Origin: Actinoallomurus purpureus
Lineage (GTDB): Bacteria > Actinomycetota > Actinomycetes > Streptosporangiales > Streptosporangiaceae
DNA length: 64,000 nt
Assembly (NCBI RefSeq): GCF_024055795.1
Contig: NZ_JAMXMY010000026.1
Coordinates: forward strand, 62,001-126,000
Direction: 5' to 3'
Part shown: piece by piece, positions 54,304 to 62,654 of the stretch
How positions within the stretch are numbered: the stretch's first letter is position 1
Layout: every line of letters begins with the position of its first letter
Notes under the pieces: model-generated
The model's input: the letters and a program-made list of their open reading frames with translations, nothing else
Told to the model about the DNA's origin: nothing
Database searches by the model: none
Made by a program: the position numbers and the translations under genes

Positions 54304-55197
54304 TCAGGCGTGCGCTGTGGCAGGGACGTCGACCCGTGTGGCCAGGATCTGGGCCTCCAGCACCGGTTTCCGATTGGCCTCGAGAAAGTCGGGGGCCACG
54401 CACAGGAAGAGCGTGTGCCCGTCCGAGCCGCCAAGCGCGCAGGCGAACACGCCCGTGCCGGGGACGATCTCGTCCACGATCTCGCCACCCTCGCGGACGC
54501 GGACCGCGCGGCCGCCGATGGCGTCGGCGACCCAGAGGCAGCCTTCGGCGTCGAGCGTGCACCCGTCAGGGGCCACGACGAGCTCGCTCATCGCCTTGTC
54601 GAGGGCGGAATGTTGCGGTGGCTGTCCGAACGCCGCCCACGTCCGGCGGTTGGTGAGGGTTCCGTCGGCGGTGATGTCGAACGCGGTGATCCGGTTGCCG
54701 AAGGTCTCGTCGACGAGCAGGACGCCGTCCGGGGTCACCACGGCGCCGTTGGGGAACCAGAGATCCGTCGCCGCCACAGCGGTGGTGCCGTCCGGATCGA
54801 CCCGGACCAGGCTCGTACTCGCGACGGGCTCGCCCGCCATCAGATCGAAGCCGAAGTTCCCGACGTACGCCCGCCCGTTGGAGTCGACAATCATGTCATT
54901 CAAGTGCCCCAGGGCGTAGCTGCTGATGTCGGCGTGTATCGCGAGGGTGCCGTCGGTTTCGCGGCGCAGGATCGTGCGGTCATGCTGGGACACGATGAGC
55001 AGCCGGCCGTCCGGAAGCCAGCCCAGTCCCGACGGCTGACCCGGGACCTCCGCCTCGGTGCGACGGTCCGAACCGTCCTGAGCTGCGGAGAGAACTCGGC
55101 AAGTGTAGAAGTCGGCGAACCAGATCCGTCCGTCGCGCCAACGCGGGCACTCGGTGAAGGACATCTGGTCGACCACGGTGCTGATCTCGTGACTCAT
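54304..55197 (-). CDS. SMP-30/gluconolactonase-family protein
   Basis: 297 residues, six-bladed propeller hydrolase. Motifs: TECPRWRDGRIWFADFYT (metal-binding Glu near 15), PSGLGWLPDGRLLIVSQHDR, LNDMIVDSNGRAYVGNFGFD and VDETFGNRITAFDI. It hydrolyses lactones or related esters with Ca/Zn. It diverges from the enoyl-CoA hydratase gene, with 73 bases between starts and a candidate operator there. Its place in the acyl-CoA pathway would be opening a lactone substrate, which is inference. Confidence 0.88.
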   Translation of the reverse strand: MSHEISTVVDQMSFTECPRWRDGRIWFADFYTCRVLSAAQDGSDRRTEAEVPGQPSGLGWLPDGRLLIVSQHDRTILRRETDGTLAIHADISSYALGHLNDMIVDSNGRAYVGNFGFDLMAGEPVASTSLVRVDPDGTTAVAATDLWFPNGAVVTPDGVLLVDETFGNRITAFDITADGTLTNRRTWAAFGQPPQHSALDKAMSELVVAPDGCTLDAEGCLWVADAIGGRAVRVREGGEIVDEIVPGTGVFACALGGSDGHTLFLCVAPDFLEANRKPVLEAQILATRVDVPATAHA

Positions 55198-55249
55198 GAC
55201 TGTCCTCCGGTGGACGGGCCGGGCGTGGGTCAGGCCACATTCACCCGCA

Positions 55250-55269
55250 AGCTGATGATATTGTCAAGT
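55250..55269. promoter_or_regulatory. Candidate repressor palindrome (site 1)
   Basis: AGCTGATGATATTGTCAAGT, directly before the hydratase ATG, is an imperfect inverted repeat. Its right half (ATTGTCAAGT) closely resembles the right half of the stronger site at 57757. Twelve of 20 positions agree between sites. Blocking here would cover the hydratase start. Confidence 0.35.
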
Positions 55270-55270
55270 T

Positions 55271-56071
55271 ATGGCGAACGAAACGAGCGGCACGGCCGAC
55301 GGTGATCCGGTCCCGCTGGTACGGATGACGCGGGAGGGCGGCGTCGCGACGGTTGTCCTGGACTCAGTACACAACCGCAACGCCCTTTCCCGGCGGCTGC
55401 TCGTCCAGCTCGCCGCCGAACTGGACGCGGCCGAAGCCGATCCAGGTGTTCGCGTCATCGTGCTGACTGGCGCCGGGCCAACGTTCTGCGCAGGTGCCGA
55501 CCTGCGGGAGCAGCAGGACGGACTCGGTCAGGGGTCGGTCTCGATGCCGGACATCCTCAACCGGATCTTCGAACACCGCTGTCCGGTCGTGGCGCGGGTC
55601 AATGGGACCACCCGGGCTGGCGGGGTTGGCTTGATGGCGGCGTGCGACCTGGTCGTGGTGCCGGACACCGCGACCTTTGCGTTCAGCGAGGTCCGCATCG
55701 GGGTAGTGCCCGCCGTCATCGCTGTGCCAGTGCTGCTGCGCATGAACGCCACTGTCGCCCACGAGTATTTTCTTACGGGCGAGGTGTTCGACGCCGCGGT
55801 GGCGGAGCGGTCCGGGCTGGTGAACCGCGCGGTGCCGGAGTTCGAGCTGGACGACGCCGTAACAGGCTACGTCGACGCGTTGACCAGGGGCGGGCCCCTT
55901 GCCCTGGCGGCCGCGAAGCAGCTGCGGCGCACCGTACCCGGGGTCGAACCGCGACGTGCCTTCCCTCGCCTGCAGGAGCTGTCCGAACACCACTTCGCGA
56001 GCGAAGAAGGGCAGGCGGGCATCTCGGCGTTTCGCGCACGCCGTCCTGCTCCGTGGATGTCCGGCCGCTGA
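55271..56071 (+). CDS. Enoyl-CoA hydratase/isomerase family protein
   Basis: 266 residues, crotonase fold. Oxyanion-hole segments FCAGADLREQQ and TTRAGGVGLMAACDLVVV; the usual catalytic Glu in the A-C-D-L-V-x-x-x-D-x-A-x-F motif is present as PDTATFAFSEVRIGVVPAVI. It hydrates a 2-enoyl-CoA; in atu- or liu-type pathways the substrate is an isohexenyl- or methyl-glutaconyl-CoA. Starts at ATG 55271 with no strong ribosome site, possibly leaderless. Convergent with the ligase gene across a hairpin. Confidence 0.9.
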   Translation: MANETSGTADGDPVPLVRMTREGGVATVVLDSVHNRNALSRRLLVQLAAELDAAEADPGVRVIVLTGAGPTFCAGADLREQQDGLGQGSVSMPDILNRIFEHRCPVVARVNGTTRAGGVGLMAACDLVVVPDTATFAFSEVRIGVVPAVIAVPVLLRMNATVAHEYFLTGEVFDAAVAERSGLVNRAVPEFELDDAVTGYVDALTRGGPLALAAAKQLRRTVPGVEPRRAFPRLQELSEHHFASEEGQAGISAFRARRPAPWMSGR

Positions 56072-56122
56072 CCTGGCGGCGCCAAGACGGCCGCCTCGGC
56101 ATCGGGATCTACTTCGTTGGCC

Positions 56123-56151
56123 GGTCCTCTGTCGCCAAGCGAGAGGGGACC
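56123..56151. terminator. Hairpin between convergent hydratase and ligase genes
   Basis: GGTCCTCT (56123-56130) pairs with AGGGGACC (56144-56151) with a 13-base loop; one G-T pair. It lies 51 bases after the hydratase stop and 9 before the end of the ligase gene. Possibly a bidirectional terminator. Confidence 0.45.
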
Positions 56152-56160
56152 GACCGGCCG

Positions 56161-57717
56161 TCAGCGGGTGACGGCCTCGTGGGTGCCCGTGTAGATCGAC
56201 CGCAGCTCCCGCTTAAGTAGTTTCCCCGTGGCGGTGCGGGGGAGCCCATCGACGAACTCGACGCGTCGGGGGCACTTGAAGTGCGCCAACCGCTCCCGGA
56301 CCCAGCCGACCAGCTCCTCCGCGGTCAGCGTCGAGTCCGTCCGCCGCACGACCACTGCGGTGACAGTCTCGCCCCACCGCTCGTCGGGCACGCCGATCAC
56401 CGCGACGTCGTCCACGTCGGGATGGCGGTACAGCACCTGCTCGACCTCGATCGGGTACACGTTCTCGCCACCGGTGATGACCATGTCCTTCTTGCGGTCC
56501 ACAAGCGACACGAAACCGTCCTCGTCGGCGCGGCCGAGATCTCCGGTGTGGAACCAGCCTCCGCGCAGCGCCTCGGCAGTCTCGACCGGCTTGCCCCAAT
56601 ACCCGGCGAACACGTTCGGCCCGCGCACGACGAGTTCGCCGACCTCGCCGACCGGTACCACGCGATCGTTGTCGTCGACGAGCCGCCACTGCAGATGGGT
56701 CACCGGTTGGCCGACTGAGCCCGCCTTGCGCGCGAGGTGCTCGACGGTCAGGACGGAACAGGTGGGCGAGGTCTCGGTCATGCCGAAGCCCTCGGTGAAG
56801 TTCCAGCCGCGCTGCTGGAAGAACTCGAGGGTTGTCAGCGGCGTCGGCGATCCCCCGGACGCCGCGAACCGCAGGGCGCCCAGGTCCGCCCGGTCGATCT
56901 CTTCCGAGTGGGCGAGCGCCGTCCACATCGCGGCGACCAAGAACATCACCGTGGCCCGCTCGCTCGCCATCGTCCGCACCACCTGGCCGGGTACGAACGA
57001 CTCGAGGATCACGGAGGTGCCGCCGAGGTAGAGCAGGGGCAGGGTGAGGATCCCGAGGCCGCCGATGTGGAACAGCGGAGCGGCCGTCACCGTGCGGTCG
57101 TGGCGGCTCAGCCCGCTGCCCAGCTCCACGGAGTGGATCGCTTGCCACAACAGGTTGCCATGGGTGAGCATTGCTCCCTTGGGCCGTCCCGTCGTGCCCG
57201 ATGTGTACATGATCACCGCGATGTCGTGCTCCGCGACATCGCGCTCCAATGGTTCAGGGGAGCCCGACGCCACCAGGGTCTCGAACGGAGAGGGAGCCCC
57301 CGTGGCCCGCTTGGCCGCCGAGGGGATCTCTATGAGGGTGTGCACCGGTAGGTCCTTCGTGGCACCGTAAGCCACCGCCGAGAAGGTGTCCGAATGGAGT
57401 AGCGCCGACACGCCGGCGTCGGCGAGGACATAGCGCACCTCGCCCTCGGAAAGCCGGTAGTTCACCGGCACGGTGATCGCGCCGAGTTTGGCGGCGGCGA
57501 GGAACACCTCGATGAACTCCGGGCTGTTCAGGGCCAGGATCCCGACCCGGTCCCCGCGCCGGACCCCTTTGCGGTGCAGTGCGTCGGCGAGAGCGCTCGT
57601 CCGCGCATGGAGGTCGCTGTACGTCCGGCGGCGGCCCGTGTCCCCGTCCACCAGTGCCGTCGCCGTCGGCGTGCGGAACGCCCGTCCCGCGACCCACGAT
57701 CCGATGCCTGCGTCCAT
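56161..57717 (-). CDS. Acyl-CoA synthetase (AMP-forming)
   Basis: 518 residues, full-length ANL enzyme. P-loop MYTSGTTGRPKGAML (about 170), A5 GFGMTETSPTCSVL, A7 YWGKPVETAEALRGGWFHTGDLG (broken here), A8 VDRKKDMVITGGENVYPIEVE, and the catalytic Lys at A10 in PRTATGKLLKREL. It activates a fatty or branched acid to the CoA ester, feeding the divergent acyl-CoA dehydrogenase. Counterpart of AtuH in terpene-utilisation loci by context. Start ATG 57717, 39 bases from the candidate operator. Confidence 0.92.
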   Translation of the reverse strand: MDAGIGSWVAGRAFRTPTATALVDGDTGRRRTYSDLHARTSALADALHRKGVRRGDRVGILALNSPEFIEVFLAAAKLGAITVPVNYRLSEGEVRYVLADAGVSALLHSDTFSAVAYGATKDLPVHTLIEIPSAAKRATGAPSPFETLVASGSPEPLERDVAEHDIAVIMYTSGTTGRPKGAMLTHGNLLWQAIHSVELGSGLSRHDRTVTAAPLFHIGGLGILTLPLLYLGGTSVILESFVPGQVVRTMASERATVMFLVAAMWTALAHSEEIDRADLGALRFAASGGSPTPLTTLEFFQQRGWNFTEGFGMTETSPTCSVLTVEHLARKAGSVGQPVTHLQWRLVDDNDRVVPVGEVGELVVRGPNVFAGYWGKPVETAEALRGGWFHTGDLGRADEDGFVSLVDRKKDMVITGGENVYPIEVEQVLYRHPDVDDVAVIGVPDERWGETVTAVVVRRTDSTLTAEELVGWVRERLAHFKCPRRVEFVDGLPRTATGKLLKRELRSIYTGTHEAVTR

Positions 57718-57756
57718 GCCGGCTCCCTCGCGTTCGGACTGCTGCGACCGATCAAT

Positions 57757-57776
57757 ACTTGACTAATTTGTCATGT
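57757..57776. promoter_or_regulatory. Candidate repressor palindrome (site 2)
   Basis: ACTTGACTAATTTGTCATGT is a 20-base palindrome with 16 of 20 positions symmetric, between the divergent ligase (start 57717) and dehydrogenase (start 57817). It overlaps TTGAC elements that could be -35 boxes. The form suits a TetR- or GntR-type fatty-acid regulator, but no such gene is next to it. Confidence 0.55.
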
Positions 57777-57816
57777 TAGCCACATGCTGGGCTCAGACGC
57801 CAGAGAGGAATTCCGA

Positions 57817-58980
57817 ATGGTCAGGGTGGATCGTGGCGGTGGGCGGCAGATCGTCGGTACGGCAGAGCGCAAGGCGCTCGATGACCTCGTGGCGGAGTTC
57901 GCCCGCCGGGAAGTGCTTGGCCACATCGACGAGTGGGAGGTGGCAGGGGAACTGCCCCGGGAACTGCACAGGGCCGCCGGAGCCGCGGGCCTGCTTGGAC
58001 TCGGCTTCCCGGAGGAGCTCGGCGGTGGTGGCGGCCACCTGGACCTGATGGCCGCCCTCGAGGGGCTCGTGTGGAACGGTGTGTCGACGGGTGTGATCTC
58101 GGCGCTGTTCTCGCACTGCATCGCACTGCCATCGATCGTCGCGCACGGCACGGCCGAGCAGCGGGAGAAGTTCGTCCGCCCGACGCTCGCCGGTGAGCTG
58201 ATCGGGGCGCTGGCTGTGACGGAACCCGACGGTGGTTCCGACGTTGCGGCCCTACGTACGCGAGCGGTCCGGGATGGCGACCATTACCTCGTCAACGGAA
58301 CAAAGATCTTCATCACCTCCGGCGTGCGTGCGGACTTCGTGACCGTCGCCGTCCGTACAGGAGAGCCCGGTCACCGCGGGATCTCGCTCATAGTCGTCGA
58401 GCGCGGCACGCCCGGGTTCACGGTGTCGCGCAAGCTCGACAAGATGGGCTGGCGGTCGTCGGACACCGCGGAACTGGCGTTCGCCGACGCCCGAGTCCCG
58501 GTGGCCAACCTGGTCGGCCCGGAGAACGCGGGGTTCCGTCAGATCATGGAGCAGTTCCAGTCAGAGCGGCTGTCGATGGCGGTGCAGTGCGTCGCTGTCG
58601 CACGCCGCTGCCTCGACCTGACCGTGGACTGGGTGCGTGAGCGGTCGACCTTCGGAGCCCCGCTCGCTTCTCGTCAGGTGGTCCGGCACAAGATCGCCGA
58701 GATGGCCCGGCAGACGGACGTCGCGCACACCTATGTCTGGTCGGTCGCGGCCCGCTGGGCGGCGGGCGAGGAGGTCAGCGCCGAAGTTTCGATGGCCAAG
58801 AACACCGCCGTCTACGCCTGCGAGCACGTCGTCCACGAGGCGGTCCAGCTGCACGGCGGGATGGGGTTCATGCGCGAGTACGAGGTAGAGCGGCACTACC
58901 GGGACATCCGCGTGATGGGCATCGGCGGCGGAACCAACGAGATCATGAACGACGTCATCGCCAAGCGGATCGGCCTGTGA
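57817..58980 (+). CDS. Acyl-CoA dehydrogenase
   Basis: 387 residues. Family motifs: ALAVTEPDGGSDVAALRTRA (FAD/substrate loop), TKIFITSGVRADFV, QFQSERLSMAVQCVAVARRC with Glu in the position discussed for some members, TFGAPLASRQVVRHKIAEM, AVQLHGGMGFMREYEVERHYRDIR (broken) and GGTNEIMNDVIAKRIGL. ATG 57817 (GAGAGGA upstream) is preferred to ATG 57784, which has no ribosome site. Oxidises a branched acyl-CoA, comparable to AtuD (citronellyl-CoA) or isovaleryl-CoA dehydrogenase. Confidence 0.92.
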   Translation: MVRVDRGGGRQIVGTAERKALDDLVAEFARREVLGHIDEWEVAGELPRELHRAAGAAGLLGLGFPEELGGGGGHLDLMAALEGLVWNGVSTGVISALFSHCIALPSIVAHGTAEQREKFVRPTLAGELIGALAVTEPDGGSDVAALRTRAVRDGDHYLVNGTKIFITSGVRADFVTVAVRTGEPGHRGISLIVVERGTPGFTVSRKLDKMGWRSSDTAELAFADARVPVANLVGPENAGFRQIMEQFQSERLSMAVQCVAVARRCLDLTVDWVRERSTFGAPLASRQVVRHKIAEMARQTDVAHTYVWSVAARWAAGEEVSAEVSMAKNTAVYACEHVVHEAVQLHGGMGFMREYEVERHYRDIRVMGIGGGTNEIMNDVIAKRIGL

Positions 58981-59001
58981 ATCAGCGCGGAGACGACGCA
59001 A

Positions 59002-59021
59002 CGGCCGGGTTGTCCCGGCCG
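59002..59021 (+). other. Intercistronic hairpin before the carboxylase genes
   Basis: CGGCCGGG and CCCGGCCG form a perfect 8-bp stem with loop TTGT, 21 bases past the dehydrogenase stop and immediately ahead of the GGGAAAGG ribosome site. It could terminate weakly, protect mRNA or tune carboxylase expression. Confidence 0.4.
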
Positions 59022-59035
59022 GGGAAAGGTGTGTG

Positions 59036-60634
59036 ATGGGTGTCCTGACCTCGGCTCTAGACATCGGCTCCGACGAATACGCCACGGACCGGGCGGCCAT
59101 GGTCCGAGCGCTCGGCGAACTCGAGGAACTCGGACGCAAGGTGGTGGGCGCGGGCGGAGAGAAGGCCGTCGCCCGGCACCGGTCGCGCGGCAAGCTCCTC
59201 GCGCGTGAGCGCGTCGACCTTCTGCTTGACGAGGACACGCCGTTCCTGGAGCTGTCCGCCTTCGCCGGTGCACACGAGTCAGGCGAGCAGCCGGGGGCCC
59301 GTCTCATCACCGGCGTCGGCCAGGTGAGCGGCGTCGAGTGCCTGGTGATCGCGAACGAGGCCACGGTCAAGGGAGGCTCGACGAGCCCGAGCACAGTCGC
59401 CAAACAAGTCCGCGCTCTGGAGATCGCCGAGCGGAACCGCCTGCCGGTGGTGTCCCTGGTCGAGTCGGGTGGAGCCGACCTGCCCAGGCAGGCCGACATC
59501 TTCGTTCCCGGGGGCCGGGTCTTCCGTGATCTCACGCGACTGTCGGCGCAAGGCGTTCCCACGATCGCGCTCGTCTTCGGCAGCTCGACGGCCGGCGGCG
59601 CCTACATGCCCGGCATGAGCGAGTACACCGTGCTTGTCGACAAGGCGGCCGCGGTGTATCTCGGCGGTCCCCCGCTGGTGAAGATGGCGACGGGCGAGGA
59701 CGTCGACGATGAGACGCTCGGTGGTGCCCAGATGCACGCGCGCGTCTCCGGGTTGGCGGACTACCTGGCCGCCGACGAGCACAGCGCCATCCGGTTGGGC
59801 CGGCAAATCGTGGCCGACCTGGGCTGGCGACGATCTGGCCCGCCGCCCGCTGATGAGGCCGAGCCACCCCTTCTCGACCCGGCGGAGCTGCTCGGGGTGG
59901 TCCCGGCCGAGTCCAAGCGGCCGACGGAAGTTCGCGAGGTGCTGGGGCGGATCCTCGACGGGTCGCGTTTCGACGAGTTCAAGCCGCTGTACGGCACGCA
60001 GCTCGTGTGCGGCTGGGGGATGATCGCCGGCTACCGGGTCGGGATTCTCGCGAACAACGGCGTCCTCTTCTCCGCAGAGTCGCAGAAGGGCGCCCACTTC
60101 GTCCAGCTGGCCAACGCCCGCGACATCCCGCTGCTGTTCGTCCAGAACATCACGGGGTTCATGGTCGGCACGGCGGCCGAGCACGGAGGCATCATCAAGG
60201 ACGGCGCCAAGTTGATCAACGCCGTGTCCAACTCGACAGTTCCGCACCTCACGCTGATGGTGGGCGCCTCGTACGGAGCCGGGAACTACGGGATGTCCGG
60301 CCGCGCCTACGACCCGCGGTTCGTCTTCACTTGGCCGAGCCACCGGATCGCGGTCATGGGCGGCCCGCAGCTCGCGGGCGTGATGTCGATCGTGCAGCGC
60401 AGGTCGGCCGAACAGGCGGGCCGGCCCTACGACGAGGAGACCGATCGCCGGGTACGACGGCAGACCGAGCAGATGATCGAAGAACAGTCGGGCGCCCTGT
60501 ACGCGACCGGCCGGCTTTGGGACGACGGGGTCATCGACCCGCGCCACACCCGCACCGTCCTCGGCCTCGCCCTGTCCGCGACGCACTCGGCGCCTGTGAC
60601 GGGCGCGACCCGTTTCGCGCCGTTCCGAATGTGA
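59036..60634 (+). CDS. Acyl-CoA carboxylase, carboxyltransferase (beta) subunit
   Basis: 532 residues. Crotonase-fold carboxyltransferase: RSRGKLLARERVDLLLD near 45, ECLVIANEATVKGGS, GGAYMPGMSEYTVLVDKAA, then VPLIFVQNITGFMVG-like PLLFVQNITGFMVGTAAEHG, and MVGASYGAGNYGMSGRAY near 415. Most like the 3-methylcrotonyl-/geranyl-CoA class (LiuB/AtuC). ATG 59036 follows an in-frame GTG; GGGAAAGG precedes. Works with the alpha subunit seven bases downstream. Confidence 0.93.
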   Translation: MGVLTSALDIGSDEYATDRAAMVRALGELEELGRKVVGAGGEKAVARHRSRGKLLARERVDLLLDEDTPFLELSAFAGAHESGEQPGARLITGVGQVSGVECLVIANEATVKGGSTSPSTVAKQVRALEIAERNRLPVVSLVESGGADLPRQADIFVPGGRVFRDLTRLSAQGVPTIALVFGSSTAGGAYMPGMSEYTVLVDKAAAVYLGGPPLVKMATGEDVDDETLGGAQMHARVSGLADYLAADEHSAIRLGRQIVADLGWRRSGPPPADEAEPPLLDPAELLGVVPAESKRPTEVREVLGRILDGSRFDEFKPLYGTQLVCGWGMIAGYRVGILANNGVLFSAESQKGAHFVQLANARDIPLLFVQNITGFMVGTAAEHGGIIKDGAKLINAVSNSTVPHLTLMVGASYGAGNYGMSGRAYDPRFVFTWPSHRIAVMGGPQLAGVMSIVQRRSAEQAGRPYDEETDRRVRRQTEQMIEEQSGALYATGRLWDDGVIDPRHTRTVLGLALSATHSAPVTGATRFAPFRM

Positions 60635-60641
60635 GGACCTC

Positions 60642-62654
60642 ATGAGCAGCCCTTCAGCCACCATCACGACGCTGCTGGTGGCCAACCGGGGGGAGATCGC
60701 CCGCCGCGTCATGCGTACCGCCTCGGCGATGGGCATTCGCACGGTGGCAGTGTTCTCCGAGGCCGACGCCGACGCGCCCCACGTCCACGAGGCCGACATC
60801 GCCGTCGCCCTCGGCGGGTCCACGGCGTCGGAGTCCTACCTCGATCAGGAGAAGATTCTGCGGGCGGCGGCAGAGACGAACGCCGACGCCGTCCATCCCG
60901 GATACGGCTTCCTCTCCGAGAACGCCGGCTTCGCCAGAGCCTGCGCGGCGGCCGGGCTCGTGTTCGTGGGGCCGTCGCCGGAGTCGGTGGAGACGATGGG
61001 GCTCAAGGACAGAGCCAAGAGCGTGGCCCGCGCCGCGGGGGTTCCGACGCTGCCCGACGCCCGGATCACCGACGACGATCCGGACGCGTGGCGGGCCGCT
61101 GCGGACACCGTTGGCTACCCCCTGCTCGTCAAGGCGGTCGCGGGGGGTGGAGGCAAGGGGATGCGCCAGGTCAACGGCCCCGCACAGCTGGTCGAGGCGG
61201 TGGAGGGAGCCCGCCGGGAGGCGGGTAACTCCTTCGGCAACGCCGACGTGTTCCTCGAACGCTACCTGTCCTCGCCGCGCCATATCGAAGTGCAGGTCTT
61301 CGCGGACACGCACGGCAATTCCGTGTACCTGCACGAGCGGGAGTGCTCGGTGCAGCGCCGCCATCAGAAGGTGATCGAGGAGGCACCGTCGTCGGTGGTG
61401 GACGCGGCGCTGCGGGAACGGATGGGCAAGACCGCCGTCGCCCTGGTCCGGGAGCTCGGCTACGTCGGCGCGGGCACCGTCGAATACCTGCTGGACGACT
61501 CGGGTCCGGAGAAGCGGTTCTACTTCCTCGAGATGAACACCCGCCTGCAGGTGGAGCACCCGGTCACCGAGGAGATCACGGGGTTGGATCTGGTCCGGCT
61601 GCAGCTGCAGGTCGCGGCCGGTCGGCCGCTCGGCTTCGGTCAGGAGGATGTGACTCTCCACGGACACGCCCTGGAGGTCCGGCTCTACGCCGAGGACCCA
61701 GCGCGGGAATTCGCGCCCGCACCCGGCCTGCTACACCGGTACCGGCACGCGGAGACGCCGGGGCTGCGCTGGGAGGACGGGATCGGCGAGCGCGCCGAGG
61801 TCTCGCCCTTTTACGACCCAATGCTGGCCAAGGTGGTGGCGCACGCCCCGACACGGGAGGAGGCGGCGCTGCGGTTGGCCCGGGCCCTCGCCGCCACCGA
61901 GCTGCACGGGACCGTCACCAACCGGGACTTCCTCGTCGCGGCGCTCCGCTCGCAGCCGTTCCTCGACGGCGAGACGCGCACCGACTTCATCGACCTGCAT
62001 CCGGGACTCTGCACCGCGCGCCCGCCTACGCCCGCACACATCCACCTGGCAGCTGCGGTAGCCGTGACAGTCGCGCGGCGGCGCCGGGAGGACCGTCTCG
62101 CCCGGCACGCCCCGCCGACCTTCCGGATACTGCCCGCGCATCCGGACCCGAACGTCGTCTGGGAGTCTCCGGATGGGACCGACATCCGCGTGACATACCG
62201 GCTGGACGCGGCCGAGGGTGAGGCAGCGCTCGCCATGACTGTGGACGGCACGCCCTTTCAGCTGCAACTGCGCGAGCTGGATTCCGACGGCGTGCGGGTC
62301 CGCGACGACGACCGCGAGTGGCCGTGCCGGGTGGTCGTGCACGACGACGGCTCGGTCTGGGTCAACGACCCGGACGGCCAGCGCGGATGGCGCCCACGAC
62401 CCCGGTTGCCCGAGGAGAGGGGCAGCGGCTCGGGTCCCGGACCGGTCGCCGACATCGCGGGAACCGTGGTCGAGGTCCGCGTCGCACCCGGCGACCGGGT
62501 CACAGCCGGGCAGCGGCTCGTGGTCGTCGAGGCGATGAAGATGGAGCTTCCTGTACTGGCCGCCACCGACGGGATCGTCGAGGCCGTCCATGTCGAGGTC
62601 GGCCAGTACGTCGACGCCCGCGCGGTCCTGGTGACGCTGAAGGAGGACGAATGA
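60642..62654 (+). CDS. Acyl-CoA carboxylase, biotin-carboxylase/BCCP (alpha) subunit
   Basis: 670 residues. Biotin carboxylase domain (1-445): LVANRGEIARRVMRTASAMG, VHPGYGFLSENAGFA, ATP-grasp loop AVAGGGGKGMRQV, HLHERECSVQRRHQKVIEEA-like (broken), EMNTRLQVEHPVTE. The C-terminal biotinyl domain (about 600-670) has the lysine in VVEAMKMELPV. The order is that of LiuD/AtuF-type subunits. Gap to beta is seven bases; it overlaps the AtuA gene by ATGA. The pair would carboxylate a branched enoyl-CoA. Confidence 0.93.
   Translation: MSSPSATITTLLVANRGEIARRVMRTASAMGIRTVAVFSEADADAPHVHEADIAVALGGSTASESYLDQEKILRAAAETNADAVHPGYGFLSENAGFARACAAAGLVFVGPSPESVETMGLKDRAKSVARAAGVPTLPDARITDDDPDAWRAAADTVGYPLLVKAVAGGGGKGMRQVNGPAQLVEAVEGARREAGNSFGNADVFLERYLSSPRHIEVQVFADTHGNSVYLHERECSVQRRHQKVIEEAPSSVVDAALRERMGKTAVALVRELGYVGAGTVEYLLDDSGPEKRFYFLEMNTRLQVEHPVTEEITGLDLVRLQLQVAAGRPLGFGQEDVTLHGHALEVRLYAEDPAREFAPAPGLLHRYRHAETPGLRWEDGIGERAEVSPFYDPMLAKVVAHAPTREEAALRLARALAATELHGTVTNRDFLVAALRSQPFLDGETRTDFIDLHPGLCTARPPTPAHIHLAAAVAVTVARRRREDRLARHAPPTFRILPAHPDPNVVWESPDGTDIRVTYRLDAAEGEAALAMTVDGTPFQLQLRELDSDGVRVRDDDREWPCRVVVHDDGSVWVNDPDGQRGWRPRPRLPEERGSGSGPGPVADIAGTVVEVRVAPGDRVTAGQRLVVVEAMKMELPVLAATDGIVEAVHVEVGQYVDARAVLVTLKEDE

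Noticed and set aside
54160-55305. 381-codon plus-strand frame opposite the SMP-30 gene
   Set aside because: Antisense to an intact SMP-30 family protein; no own motifs.
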